A stretch of 21,711 nucleotides of DNA from UBA5905 sp964609975 (GCA_964609975.1 CAZSTR010000027.1:1-21711); one strand, 5' to 3'; counted from the stretch's first letter, positions 12,559-21,328 are shown. The notes: generated by a model from the sequence alone, not told the origin. A program made the numbers and translations.

Positions 12559-14271
12559 ATGGCTATTCCGAGACCGGAGCATCCCAACCCGCAGCTGGAG
12601 CGGGCCGACTGGGAAAACCTCAACGGCGAATGGGAATTCGAAATCGACAAAAGCAACAGCGGTATGGACCGAAAGCTGTATTTACAGGAGCACCTTTCCG
12701 GCCGCATCACCGTCCCCTTCTGCCCGGAAAGCCGGCTGTCCGGTGTGGGCGAAACGGATTTTCTGAATTCTGTCTGGTATAAGCGCACCATCACCGTCCG
12801 GGATAAAAATCGTCGGGTGTTTTTGCACATCGGTGCCTGCGATTATCTGACCCATCTGTTTGTGAACGGCAATTATGTGGGCCATCACAAGGGCGGCTAC
12901 ACCGCTTTTTTCTTTGACATCACTGATTTCGTGTCCGAGGGAGAAAACACGCTGGTGATTCACGCCCAGGACGACAACCGCACCGGCCTCCAGCCTCGCG
13001 GAAAGCAAAGCGCTGTCTATTATTCCTGCGGATGCGACTATACCCGCACCACCGGCATCTGGCAGACCGTATGGCTGGAATATCGCCCGCAGACCCATAT
13101 CGAAAGCCTGCGCTATTATCCGGAGGCGGCCAATAGCCGGCTCACCATCCACGCGAAGCTAAAGGGAAGCGAAACACTGACGGCGGTGGCCTATTATGAG
13201 GGCCAGGAAATGGGCCGGGCCAGCGTGCACCCGCTGGGCGATCTGGCGGTGCTGACGCTGGATTTAGCCGAAGCCCATCTGTGGGAGCCGGGACACGGCC
13301 GCCTGTATGACCTGGAGTTGACCTATGGCGAGGACCGGGTGAAAAGCTATTTCGGCCTGCGCAATGTGTGTCTGGACGGCTACGCCTTCCGCATCAACGG
13401 CAAAAGCGTCTTTCAACGCACTGTATTAGACCAGGGCTTCTATCCGGAGGGTATCTATACCGCGCCCACCGACGCCGCCCTGCAAAAGGACATCCGGCTG
13501 TCCATGGACGCCGGCTTCAACGGCGCCCGTCTGCACGAAAAGGTGTTCGAGCCGCGCTTCCTGTATCACTGCGACAAAATGGGCTATCTGGTCTGGGGCG
13601 AATACGGCAACTGGGGGCTGGATCATACCCAGCTTCATTCCCTGCCCACCTTCCTGCGGGAATGGGAGGAGGCCGTTGAGCGGGACTTCAACCACCCGGC
13701 CATCATCGGCTGGTGTCCCTTCAACGAAACCTGGGATCGAGACGGCCGCCAGCAAATCGACGAGGTTCTTGAAATAACCTATCGCACCACGAAGCAAATC
13801 GACACCACCCGACCCTGCATCGACACCAGCGGCGGCTTCCATGTGCTGACCGATGTGTTCGACAGCCATGACTATACCCAGAACCCGGAGGAGCTGCGGG
13901 AGCACCTGCAGGGCTATCTGGAAAACAACTCCTCCGTTTTCCGTCCCCAGCCCCGGCGTCCCTATGGCGGCGAGGCCATCATGGTCAGCGAATATGGCGG
14001 AATTCAGTGGGATGTGGAAAAGGACATCGAAAGCTGGGGCTATGGAAATGCTCCGAAAACGCCGGAGGAATTCCTGGAGCGGTATTGCGCGCTGACAGAA
14101 GCAATTCTCGCTTGTCCGCGGGTCTTTGGCTTCTGCTATACCCAGCTGTATGATGTGGAGCAGGAGAAAAACGGTCTCTATACCTATGACCGGCAGGAAA
14201 AATTCGACCCGGCGCTGTTCCATGCAATCAACACCCAGCCGGCCGCCATCGAAAAAGAGGACCGAAGCTGA
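12559..14271 (+). CDS. Glycoside hydrolase family 2 protein (compact beta-glycosidase)
   Basis: A 570-residue GH2-type enzyme without a signal peptide. The N-terminal sugar-binding jelly roll (about 15-175) contains WYKRTI and the region near CDYLTHLFVNG; an immunoglobulin-like domain follows (about 180-270), then the TIM barrel. The acid/base is in GWCPFNETWD (E390) and the nucleophile in MVSEYGG (E478), both in the usual GH2 context. It ends soon after the barrel, so it lacks the extra C-terminal domains of LacZ-type enzymes. Whether it acts on galactosides, glucuronides, mannosides or arabinosides cannot be read; I do not see a clear glucuronidase NxK motif. The ATG at 12559 has GAAGGA upstream. 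It is divergent from an AraC-family regulator and ends at a strong terminator, so it is a single-gene unit. Confidence 0.88.
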   Translation: MAIPRPEHPNPQLERADWENLNGEWEFEIDKSNSGMDRKLYLQEHLSGRITVPFCPESRLSGVGETDFLNSVWYKRTITVRDKNRRVFLHIGACDYLTHLFVNGNYVGHHKGGYTAFFFDITDFVSEGENTLVIHAQDDNRTGLQPRGKQSAVYYSCGCDYTRTTGIWQTVWLEYRPQTHIESLRYYPEAANSRLTIHAKLKGSETLTAVAYYEGQEMGRASVHPLGDLAVLTLDLAEAHLWEPGHGRLYDLELTYGEDRVKSYFGLRNVCLDGYAFRINGKSVFQRTVLDQGFYPEGIYTAPTDAALQKDIRLSMDAGFNGARLHEKVFEPRFLYHCDKMGYLVWGEYGNWGLDHTQLHSLPTFLREWEEAVERDFNHPAIIGWCPFNETWDRDGRQQIDEVLEITYRTTKQIDTTRPCIDTSGGFHVLTDVFDSHDYTQNPEELREHLQGYLENNSSVFRPQPRRPYGGEAIMVSEYGGIQWDVEKDIESWGYGNAPKTPEEFLERYCALTEAILACPRVFGFCYTQLYDVEQEKNGLYTYDRQEKFDPALFHAINTQPAAIEKEDRS

Positions 14272-14282
14272 ATTTACACCTT

Positions 14283-14330
14283 AAAAAGGGGAGCAATCAC
14301 CATGCACATGGTGATTGCTCCCCTTTTTTT
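14283..14330. terminator. Strong terminator after the GH2 gene
   Basis: A perfect 21-bp stem (14283-14303 with 14308-14328), starting AAAAAGGGGAGC, with a 4-nt loop and a 7-nt T-run on the plus strand. The A-run on the left makes it symmetric. It insulates the following pst promoter. Confidence 0.93.
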
Positions 14331-14343
14331 CAAAAAAACAGAC

Positions 14344-14398
14344 TTTACTTCGATTTTACACGGGCATGCTTCCGGATTTTACGGCCGGGGGCTACAAT
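14344..14398 (+). promoter_or_regulatory. Pho-box promoter of the pst-pho operon
   Basis: TTTACT (14344-14349) and TTTACA (14355-14360) are direct repeats 11 bp apart, the spacing of the Gram-positive PhoP box (TTWACA-N5-TTWACA). A third TTTACG lies at 14378-14383. A good -10 TACAAT is at 14393-14398, while the matching -35 position (TTCCGG) is poor, as expected of an activator-dependent promoter. PhoP encoded downstream is the likely activator. Confidence 0.7.
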
Positions 14399-14444
14399 AG
14401 GACTGTACCCGAAAAAAAGACAAGAAAAAAAGGAGTGCTTAAAC

Positions 14445-15242
14445 ATGAAAAAATGGATTTCTGTATGCATGGCCGTGGCTCTGCTCTGCGGAGCGGTCGT
14501 CGGTTGCGGAGCAACCTCCGGTGTTTCCACCGACGGCTCCACCTCCATGAGCAAGGTAATCGGCGGACTCAGCGAGTCCTTCGAAAACGACACGGGCATC
14601 CCCGTCACCTACAATGCCACCGGCTCCGGCTCCGGAATTCAGGCGGTTTTGGAGGGGCGCTGTGACATCGGTCTCGCTAGCCGCCAGCTGAAGGATGAGG
14701 AAAAATCCAAGGGACTGGAAGGAACGGTTTTGGCATACGACGGCATCGCGGTCATCGTGCACCCGGAAAACCCGGTGGCCGATTTGAGCGTGGAAGCCAT
14801 CGCGAAAATCTACACCGGCGAAATCACCAACTGGAAAGAGGTTGGCGGAAATGACAAAGAAATCGTGCGCATCGGCCGGGAGGCCGGAAGCGGCACGCGG
14901 GACGGCTTCGAGGCCGTCACCGACACCGAAGGCAAATGCCAATACCGTCAGGAGCTGGTTTCCACTGGCGATGTCATCACCACCGTCTCCAGCAACCCGG
15001 CGGCCATCGGCTATGCCTCCCTCGCCTCGGTGAAGGATACGGTGAAGGCGCTCACCGTTGACGGGGTTCAACCCGGTGAGGAAACCGTCCGCAACGGCAG
15101 CTATACCCTCCAGCGTCCCTTCGTGCTTGTCACCAAGGTCAGCACAGCCCTGTCGGAGGACGCCCAGTCGTTTTTCGACTATGCCCTCTCGAAGGACGCC
15201 CATGAGGTGATTCGTGCCGCCGGAGCGGTGCCCACCAACTGA
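14445..15242 (+). CDS. pstS: Phosphate-binding lipoprotein PstS
   Basis: A 265-residue phosphate-binding protein of the Pst transporter. The N-terminus is a lipoprotein signal peptide with lipobox VVGC and acylated C21. Phosphate contacts are visible as GSTSM (31-35), the SGSG segment (61-64) and REAGSGTRDGFE (145-156), all standard for PstS. The ATG has AGGAG 9 nt upstream. It is the first gene after the Pho-box promoter and is separated from pstC by a 70-bp gap with a hairpin, a layout that often favours higher expression of the binding protein than of the permease. Confidence 0.96.
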   Translation: MKKWISVCMAVALLCGAVVGCGATSGVSTDGSTSMSKVIGGLSESFENDTGIPVTYNATGSGSGIQAVLEGRCDIGLASRQLKDEEKSKGLEGTVLAYDGIAVIVHPENPVADLSVEAIAKIYTGEITNWKEVGGNDKEIVRIGREAGSGTRDGFEAVTDTEGKCQYRQELVSTGDVITTVSSNPAAIGYASLASVKDTVKALTVDGVQPGEETVRNGSYTLQRPFVLVTKVSTALSEDAQSFFDYALSKDAHEVIRAAGAVPTN

Positions 15243-15261
15243 CATCGGTACACAGAATAAA

Positions 15262-15297
15262 GGACGGCGACATCCGCTTTTGGGATGCCGCCGTTCC
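15262..15297 (+). other. Hairpin between pstS and pstC
   Basis: An imperfect stem of 13 bp with one bulge and one mismatch (15262-15275 with 15283-15297) and a 7-nt loop. No T-run follows, so it is more likely an mRNA-stabilising or processing element for pstS than a terminator. Confidence 0.6.
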
Positions 15298-15312
15298 GTC
15301 GAGGAGCAAGCT

Positions 15313-16185
15313 ATGAAACGAAAAAACACCATAGAAGCTGTGGTTCACGGGATTTTTTTGCTGCTGGGGCTGATTACCGTCGGCTGTGTTCTGGTGATCA
15401 CGGTATATCTGATTCTTTCCGGCCTGCCGGCCATCCGGGAAATCGGTCTGTTCCGCTTTCTGCTTGGGAAGGAATGGGCCTCCACCGCCGATGAGCCCCG
15501 CTTCGGAATTCTGCCCTTCATCCTCACCAGCGTTTACGGCATGGCCGGCGCGCTGGTGCTCGGTGTGCCCATCGGCTTTTTCACGGCGGTCTACCTGTCG
15601 AAAATGGCCAACAAAAGCGTGCGCCGGGCGATGGAAAGCGCGGTCAACCTTTTGGCCGGAATTCCGTCGGTGGTATATGGACTTGTGGGGATGCTTGTGC
15701 TGGTTCCGGCCATCCGCCAGCTGTTTCATGTGCCGGACGGGGCCAGCCTGCTGGCGGCCATCATCGTGCTGGCCATCATGATTTTGCCGAACATCATCAA
15801 GGTGTCCATCACCGCGCTGGACAGCGTTCCGAAGGAATATGAGGACGCCTCTCTGGCGCTGGGCGCAACCGCCACCGAAACCTATTTTCGCGTATCGGTT
15901 CCGGCCGCAAAAAGCGGCATCGCCGCCGCAGTCGTGCTGGGTGTCGGCCGCGCCATCGGCGAGGCGATGGCGGTGATGATGGTGGCGGGGAATGTAGCCA
16001 ATATGCCCACGCTGTTCGGCAGCGTCCGCTTTTTGACGACGGCGGTGGCCAGCGAGATGTCCTATTCCAGCCCCGGAAGTCTCCAGCGAAACGCGCTGTT
16101 TTCCATCGCGCTGGTGCTGTATCTGTTCATCCTGCTGATCAACGCCACGCTGAATTTCTTTTTGAAACGGGAGAAAACGAACTGA
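15313..16185 (+). CDS. pstC: Phosphate ABC transporter permease PstC
   Basis: A 290-residue permease with about six membrane segments (the first at residues 12-36). The EAA-type coupling loop is DASLALGATATETYFRVSVP (178-197), and GVGRAIGEAMAV (210-221) is a segment typical of PstC. It forms the phosphate channel with PstA. The ATG at 15313 is chosen because GAGGAG lies 6 nt upstream and it gives a normal N-terminus; the frame is open back to 15214 but that part overlaps the pstS end. pstA starts 1 nt after its stop. Confidence 0.95.
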   Translation: MKRKNTIEAVVHGIFLLLGLITVGCVLVITVYLILSGLPAIREIGLFRFLLGKEWASTADEPRFGILPFILTSVYGMAGALVLGVPIGFFTAVYLSKMANKSVRRAMESAVNLLAGIPSVVYGLVGMLVLVPAIRQLFHVPDGASLLAAIIVLAIMILPNIIKVSITALDSVPKEYEDASLALGATATETYFRVSVPAAKSGIAAAVVLGVGRAIGEAMAVMMVAGNVANMPTLFGSVRFLTTAVASEMSYSSPGSLQRNALFSIALVLYLFILLINATLNFFLKREKTN

Positions 16186-16186
16186 T

Positions 16187-17029
16187 ATGAACAAAACACG
16201 AAAATTTCGCATTGGCCTGTTGCGGATGCTGATGCTGCTTTCGACGACGCTCACGGCGGCGCTGGTGCTGTTTCTGCTGGTCTATGTGTTGGTCAGGGGG
16301 GTTCCCCATATCACCTGGGAGCTGTTGTCCACAAAGCCCAGCCATCTAGCCGGACGCATCGGCATTTTGCCGGACATTCTCAACACGCTGTATATCGTGC
16401 TGGCGACGCTTGTGCTGGTGCTGCCGTTGGGGGTGGGCGCGGCCGTCTATCTGACGGAATATGCCAAAAGCAGGCGCCTCGTCACCGTCATCGAATACGC
16501 CGCCGAAACCCTGTCGGGAATTCCCTCCATCATTTACGGTCTGGTGGGAATGCTGTTGTTTTCCAACAATTTCGGCACCAGCCTGCTGGCGGGTGCGCTC
16601 ACGCTGGTGATTATGAATTTGCCCACCGTAATGCGCACCACCCAGGAAAGCCTGAAAACCGTCCCTCAAAGCTATCGGGAGGGCGCCTTCGCCCTGGGCG
16701 CCGGAAAATGGCGGGTGATTCGCACGGTGGTGCTCCCTGGCTGTGTGGACGGCGTCGTCACCGGCTGTATTCTGTCCGTCGGCCGTATTTTGGGCGAATC
16801 GGCGGCGCTGTTGTTCACCGCCGGCTTCGCCCATAGCCTGAACAACATCATCGAAGGGCTTTTCCGCCCCGGTGCCACGCTGACGGTGGCACTGTATGTC
16901 TATGCCAAGGAGGAGGGCGAATTCGGTGTTGCCTTCGCCATCGGAGCGATTTTGATGGTGCTCACCCTCGGCATCAATCTGGCCGCCTCATTGGTAGGAA
17001 AGCATTTTGCGAAAAGGAGAAGTGTATGA
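16187..17029 (+). CDS. pstA: Phosphate ABC transporter permease PstA
   Basis: A 280-residue permease with about six hydrophobic segments, a TLSGIPSIIYGLVG segment shared with PstC-type permeases, and the coupling loop GAFALGAGKWRVIRTVVLPG (165-184). It is the second half of the phosphate channel. It starts 1 nt after pstC and its last codons overlap the pstB start by 4 nt, so the three are translationally coupled. Confidence 0.95.
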   Translation: MNKTRKFRIGLLRMLMLLSTTLTAALVLFLLVYVLVRGVPHITWELLSTKPSHLAGRIGILPDILNTLYIVLATLVLVLPLGVGAAVYLTEYAKSRRLVTVIEYAAETLSGIPSIIYGLVGMLLFSNNFGTSLLAGALTLVIMNLPTVMRTTQESLKTVPQSYREGAFALGAGKWRVIRTVVLPGCVDGVVTGCILSVGRILGESAALLFTAGFAHSLNNIIEGLFRPGATLTVALYVYAKEEGEFGVAFAIGAILMVLTLGINLAASLVGKHFAKRRSV

Positions 17030-17781
17030 ACGAAATCATCACCGCCAGCCAGCTCTGTCTCTGGTATGGCGAAACACAGGCGCTGAAAAGCATTTCCATA
17101 TGCATCCCGGAAAAGCATATTACCGCGCTGATTGGCCCGTCGGGCTGTGGAAAATCCACCTTTTTGAAAACCCTCAACCGGATGAACGATTTGGTTCCGG
17201 GGGTGCGAATTTCCGGCGAGGTCACCTATCGAGGCAAAAACATTTTCGGAAAGGATGTGGACATCAACAGCCTACGTCGGGAAATCGGCATGGTGTTTCA
17301 AAAGCCCAATCCCTTCCCTATGAGCATTTATGACAATGTCGCCTATGGCCCCCGCACCCACGGAATCAAAAGCCGCGTTCAGCTGGATGAAATCGTGGAG
17401 GAGGCCCTGCGGGATGCGGCGATTTGGGACGAGGTGAAGGACAGACTGAAGAAAAACGCGCTGGGGTTGTCCGGCGGCCAGCAACAACGGTTGTGCATCG
17501 CCCGCGCGCTGGCGGTACAGCCCCAGGTTTTGCTCATGGACGAGCCGACCAGCGCCCTCGACCCGATTTCCACCTCCCGGATTGAAGAATTGGCATTGAA
17601 ATTGAAGCAAAAATACACTATAATAATGGTAACCCATAATATGCAGCAGGCTGTGCGCATTTCGGACAAAACCGCCTTTTTCCTTCTGGGCGAGCTTGTG
17701 GAGTTCGGAGATACCGAGACGGTGTTCTCCACGCCGCAGGATCGACGCACCGAGGACTATATCACGGGGAGGTTTGGCTGA
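17026..17781 (+). CDS. pstB: Phosphate ABC transporter ATP-binding protein PstB
   Basis: A 251-residue ATPase with Walker A GPSGCGKST (37-45), Q-loop FQKPNPFPMSIYDNVAYGPR (91-110, a PstB hallmark), LSGGQ (148-152), Walker B VLLMDE (168-173) and switch histidine in MVTHNMQQA (H204). The length equals that of typical PstB. The start overlaps pstA by ATGA and has AAAGGAG upstream. phoU starts 1 nt after the stop. Confidence 0.97.
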   Translation: MNEIITASQLCLWYGETQALKSISICIPEKHITALIGPSGCGKSTFLKTLNRMNDLVPGVRISGEVTYRGKNIFGKDVDINSLRREIGMVFQKPNPFPMSIYDNVAYGPRTHGIKSRVQLDEIVEEALRDAAIWDEVKDRLKKNALGLSGGQQQRLCIARALAVQPQVLLMDEPTSALDPISTSRIEELALKLKQKYTIIMVTHNMQQAVRISDKTAFFLLGELVEFGDTETVFSTPQDRRTEDYITGRFG

Positions 17782-17782
17782 G

Positions 17783-18454
17783 ATGAGAAATCACTTTGAC
17801 GAGCAGCTGGAGCTGCTCAATCAAGAAATGATTCAAATGGGCGCCGCCTGCGAAGGCATCATGGCGCTGGCGACCAAGGCACTGCTGGAGGGCGACATCC
17901 GCAAGGCGGAGTCCGCCAAGGAGCAGGGACACCGCATCGACCAGATGGAGCGGGAGATCGAAAGCCTCTGTCTGAAGCTTTTGCTCCAGCAACAGCCGGT
18001 GGCAAAGGATTTGCGCGTCATTTCGGCGGCACTGAAAATGATCACCGATTTGGAGCGCATCGGGGACCAAGCAGAGGACATCGCCGAAATCATCGTGTCT
18101 CTGGGCGGCCGCACCGGCGCCGAATGTCACGGGATTCGCAAAATGGCCGAGGCCACCATCCAAATGGTGACCGAAAGCATCGAGGCATATGTGCAAAAGG
18201 ATGTGGAGCGCGCCAGAGAGGTTTGCGCGTATGACGATGTGGTGGACGCGGATTTCGCCGAAATCAAGGCCGCGCTCATCCGCATGATCGCCGAAAACAC
18301 CGCTGACGGCGAATATGCTCTGGATTTGCTGATGATAGCAAAATATTTCGAACGCATCGGAGACCACGCGGTGAACATCGCCGAATGGGTGGAGTTCTCG
18401 GTCACCGGCGTACACAAGGGAGATGGGGAAAATGCGGATTTGGTGCGTAGATGA
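17783..18454 (+). CDS. phoU: Phosphate signalling regulator PhoU
   Basis: A 223-residue all-helical protein made of two PhoU repeats. Each has the metal-binding helix motif: ERIGDQAEDIAE (91-102) and ERIGDHAVNIAEW (190-202). PhoU couples the PstSCAB state to the PhoR kinase and damps phosphate uptake. The ATG at 17783 is used because GGGGAGG lies 10 nt upstream; the longer frame to 17696 runs inside pstB. Its 3' end overlaps phoP by 23 nt, which suggests that regulator and response regulator are made together. Confidence 0.95.
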   Translation: MRNHFDEQLELLNQEMIQMGAACEGIMALATKALLEGDIRKAESAKEQGHRIDQMEREIESLCLKLLLQQQPVAKDLRVISAALKMITDLERIGDQAEDIAEIIVSLGGRTGAECHGIRKMAEATIQMVTESIEAYVQKDVERAREVCAYDDVVDADFAEIKAALIRMIAENTADGEYALDLLMIAKYFERIGDHAVNIAEWVEFSVTGVHKGDGENADLVRR

Positions 18455-19106
18455 CGACCCAACCATCCGGGACATCGAGGTATACACCCTGCAACAGACC
18501 GGCTTCGAGGCGAAGGGCTTCGCCGAGGGCGAGGCTCTTTTGACGGCGTTGCAGACCGAGCAGCCTGATTTAATCCTTTTGGACATCATGCTCCCCGGCC
18601 GAGACGGCGTGGAGCTGTTGAAGGAGCTGCGCCGCCAGGAAGCCACCGCGAAAACCCCCATCATCATGGCCACCGCCCGCGGCACAGAGATGGACAAAAT
18701 CCAGGGGCTGGATTTGGGCGCGGACGACTATCTGGTGAAGCCCTTCGGCATGATGGAAATGGTGTCCCGCATCAAGGCGGTGCTACGCCGTTGCGCAAGC
18801 AACCATTCCCCGGCGCTGGCCGCCGGCGCGTTGGTGATGGACGACCCGGCGCACACGGTCAAACTGGCCGGCAAACGCATCGCTCTCACCCGCAAGGAAT
18901 ACGCCATTCTCAAGCTGTTTTTGCAAAATCCGGGGATCGTGTTCTCACGCGACCGTCTGCTTTCGGCGGTATGGGGCGTGGACTATCTGGGCGAAACCCG
19001 GACGGTGGATATGCACATCAAAACCCTGCGCCAAAAGCTGGGAACGGCCGGCGGATATATCGAAACCGTCATCGGCGTCGGCTATAAGCTGGAGGTGCCA
19101 CGATGA
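18432..19106 (+). CDS. phoP: PhoP-type response regulator (OmpR family)
   Basis: A 224-residue response regulator. The receiver domain has the acidic pocket DDD (7-9), phosphoacceptor D51 in LLDIMLPG, T81 and K103 in LVKPFG. The C-terminal winged helix includes LTRKEYAILKLF and the TVDMHIKTLRQKLG recognition region. The ATG at 18432 is preferred over 18423 because GGGAG sits 8 nt before it and the protein then starts MRIWCVDDD. Placement after pstSCAB-phoU and before a kinase supports a PhoP/PhoB role, controlling the Pho box upstream of pstS. The symbol is by context. Confidence 0.9.
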   Translation: MRIWCVDDDPTIRDIEVYTLQQTGFEAKGFAEGEALLTALQTEQPDLILLDIMLPGRDGVELLKELRRQEATAKTPIIMATARGTEMDKIQGLDLGADDYLVKPFGMMEMVSRIKAVLRRCASNHSPALAAGALVMDDPAHTVKLAGKRIALTRKEYAILKLFLQNPGIVFSRDRLLSAVWGVDYLGETRTVDMHIKTLRQKLGTAGGYIETVIGVGYKLEVPR

Positions 19107-20755
19107 GCAAAAAGATTTTTCGTTCCATTTTGGCAACGGCCATGCTTGTGTTATTGGCAAGTCTGGCAATCACCACAAGCTTTTTGTATGACAATTTCAA
19201 CAAAACCCAGGTCAGCCGGCTGAAGGAGGAGCTTTCTCTGGCCGCCGCAGGGGTGGAGCAGGCGGGCGACGCCTATTTCGCCCATTTTCGCTCCTCTATT
19301 TTCCGTTTCACGCGAATTTCGGCGGAGGGAGCGGTGCTGTATGATTCGGCAGCCGACTCGGCGGAGATGGAAAACCATTTAGACCGTGAGGAAATCCGGG
19401 AGGCGCTTCAAGCGGGCGCCGGGAGCAGCGCCCGCTATTCCTCCACCCTCACCGAGCGCACCTTCTATGAGGCGACGCGCTTGAGCGACGGCACAGTTTT
19501 GCGGATTTCCGCCACGCAGGTGACCATGGGGGCGCTGATTCTCGGTATGCTCCCGGCGATTTGCGCGATTTTTCTGCTATCGCTGATGCTGTCGCTGGTT
19601 CTGTCCCAGCGCATGGCGAAAAGCGTGGTGAGGCCGCTGGAAATGCTGGATTTAGACCACCCGGACTGCAACGAAACCTATGAGGAGTTGACGCCGATTC
19701 TTTCCCGGCTCAACCGCCAGCACAAGCAAATCACCGCCCAATTACAGGAGCTTCAGCAACGCACCGACGAGTTCAAGCTGATCACCGCCTCCATGCAGGA
19801 GGGACTGGTGCTGTTGGACAAGCGCGGCACCGTTTTGAGCATGAACGCCGCCGCGCGGACGCTGTTCCACGCCGATGACCGGGCTGTGGGGCATAATCTG
19901 CTGGTGCTGGATCGAAGCGAGCCTATGAGCCGGGCGCTGGACAGCGCCATGGCGGGAAAACATAACGAATTCCGCGCCGAACGGAACGGCGGCGAATATC
20001 AGTTCATTGTCTCCCCCACCGAATCGGGCGGCGCCATCGTCGGCATTGTGCTTTTGTGCATCGACATGACCGAGGCCGCCTTCGCCGAACGAAATCGGCG
20101 GGAATTCACCGCCAATGTTTCCCATGAGCTGAAGACCCCCCTGCAATCCATTCTCGGCAGCGCCGAGCTGTTGGAGCAGGGGCTGGTGCGGCCGGAGGAC
20201 ACCGCCCGCTTCGTCGGGAACATTCGCAGCGAGGCGGCGCGGCTGGTAACCCTCATCGGCGATATCATCCGGCTGTCCCAGCTGGACGAGGGAGCGCCGC
20301 TCCCCACCGAGCCGGTGGATTTGTCCGCTGTAGCGGAGGAGGCGTTGAACGCACTGAAAACGGCGGCGGAAAAGCGACAGGTGTCCCTCTCCTTTGTCCC
20401 CGCCCCGGAAGCCTGCACCCTGGCCGGTGTGCAGCGATATATCTATGAAATCGCCTATAATCTGTGCGACAATGCCATCCGGTATAACCGGGACGGCGGA
20501 AGCGTCACCGTTTCCGTGAAAACGGAGGACGGCCATCCCGTTCTCACCGTCCGCGACACCGGCATCGGCATTTCGCCGGAGCATCAGAGCCGTATTTTCG
20601 AACGGTTTTATCGGATAGATAAAAGCCATTCCCGCGAAACCGGCGGAACCGGGCTGGGGCTGTCCATCGTCAAACACGCGGCTGCCTGCAGCGGCGCCGC
20701 CATCAAGCTGGACAGCACGGTGGGCGTGGGCACAACCGTCATCGTGGTGTTCTGA
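19103..20755 (+). CDS. phoR: PhoR-type sensor histidine kinase
   Basis: A 550-residue membrane kinase. TM1 is at about 8-28, an extracytoplasmic sensor of some 110 residues follows, TM2 is at about 143-167, then a HAMP-like linker, a PAS-like domain (about 222-325), HisKA with NVSHELKTPLQS (H341), and HATPase with NLCDNAIRYN (N453), DTGIGIS (485-491) and GGTGLGL (514-520). All catalytic boxes are intact. The start overlaps phoP by ATGA, with GGAGGTG upstream. It should autophosphorylate under phosphate limitation and pass phosphate to PhoP. The architecture matches PhoR of Firmicutes. Confidence 0.9.
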   Translation: MSKKIFRSILATAMLVLLASLAITTSFLYDNFNKTQVSRLKEELSLAAAGVEQAGDAYFAHFRSSIFRFTRISAEGAVLYDSAADSAEMENHLDREEIREALQAGAGSSARYSSTLTERTFYEATRLSDGTVLRISATQVTMGALILGMLPAICAIFLLSLMLSLVLSQRMAKSVVRPLEMLDLDHPDCNETYEELTPILSRLNRQHKQITAQLQELQQRTDEFKLITASMQEGLVLLDKRGTVLSMNAAARTLFHADDRAVGHNLLVLDRSEPMSRALDSAMAGKHNEFRAERNGGEYQFIVSPTESGGAIVGIVLLCIDMTEAAFAERNRREFTANVSHELKTPLQSILGSAELLEQGLVRPEDTARFVGNIRSEAARLVTLIGDIIRLSQLDEGAPLPTEPVDLSAVAEEALNALKTAAEKRQVSLSFVPAPEACTLAGVQRYIYEIAYNLCDNAIRYNRDGGSVTVSVKTEDGHPVLTVRDTGIGISPEHQSRIFERFYRIDKSHSRETGGTGLGLSIVKHAAACSGAAIKLDSTVGVGTTVIVVF

Positions 20756-20775
20756 AAGCAAAAGGAGCGAGCGAT

Positions 20776-21189
20776 ATGTGGTTTGTCTTTGCGCTGTTAT
20801 CGGCGGTGTTCGCCACCCTCACCTCCATCCTGGCGAAGGTGGGCATCGACGGGGTGAATTCCAATTTGGCAACAGCCCTGCGCACGGTGGTAGTGCTGGC
20901 CATGGCCTGGGGCATGGTGTTTCTCACCCACGCACAAAGCGGCCTCTCCGAAATCAGCCGCAAAAGCTGGATTTTTCTCATTCTGTCCGGACTGGCCACC
21001 GGCGTCTCCTGGCTGTGCTATTATAAAGCTTTGCAGCTGGGAACCGCCTCTCAGGTTGTGCCGGTGGACAAGCTAAGCGTGGTGTTCACGCCGGTTTTGG
21101 CCTTCGTGTTTCTGCATGAGGCCTTCACGGTGAAATCCCTCATCGGCTGTGTGCTGATTAGCGTCGGAACGCTCCTCATGGTTCTCTGA
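20776..21189 (+). CDS. Half-size EamA/DMT-family membrane protein
   Basis: A 137-residue membrane protein with five likely helices, starting with WFVFALLSAVFATLTSILAK and including ILSGLATGVSWLCYYKALQL and a C-terminal helix after LHEAFT. This is a single EamA domain; many drug/metabolite transporters carry two, and half-size members are thought to act as dimers. The substrate is unknown. It begins 20 nt after phoR with AAAGGAG 9 nt before the ATG, and no promoter is visible, so it is probably read as the last gene of the phosphate operon. A role in phosphate stress is only inferred from this. Confidence 0.85.
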   Translation: MWFVFALLSAVFATLTSILAKVGIDGVNSNLATALRTVVVLAMAWGMVFLTHAQSGLSEISRKSWIFLILSGLATGVSWLCYYKALQLGTASQVVPVDKLSVVFTPVLAFVFLHEAFTVKSLIGCVLISVGTLLMVL

Positions 21190-21228
21190 AAAAGGATGCC
21201 CCTCGTCATATTAGCTGTGGCAATCATC

Positions 21229-21275
21229 AAAAAGGCGGACACCCGCTGGCTTCGCCAGTGGATGTCCGCCTTTTT
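21229..21275. terminator. Bidirectional terminator between the EamA and Dabb genes
   Basis: A long stem AAAAAGGCGGACA...TGTCCGCCTTTTT (21229-21241 with 21263-21275) continues through one mismatch into a second helix capped near GCTTCG. T-runs occur on both strands, so it ends both convergent units. Confidence 0.92.
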
Positions 21276-21328
21276 GCTTTTCGCCTTTTTGCCCTTTTAC
21301 AGGACGATTTTCGCCGTTTTTTCGGCTG

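Noticed and set aside
18423..18431. An earlier ATG for phoP at 18423
   Set aside because: The ribosome binding site GGGAG abuts this ATG, while it is well spaced for the ATG at 18432, which also gives the usual receiver N-terminus.
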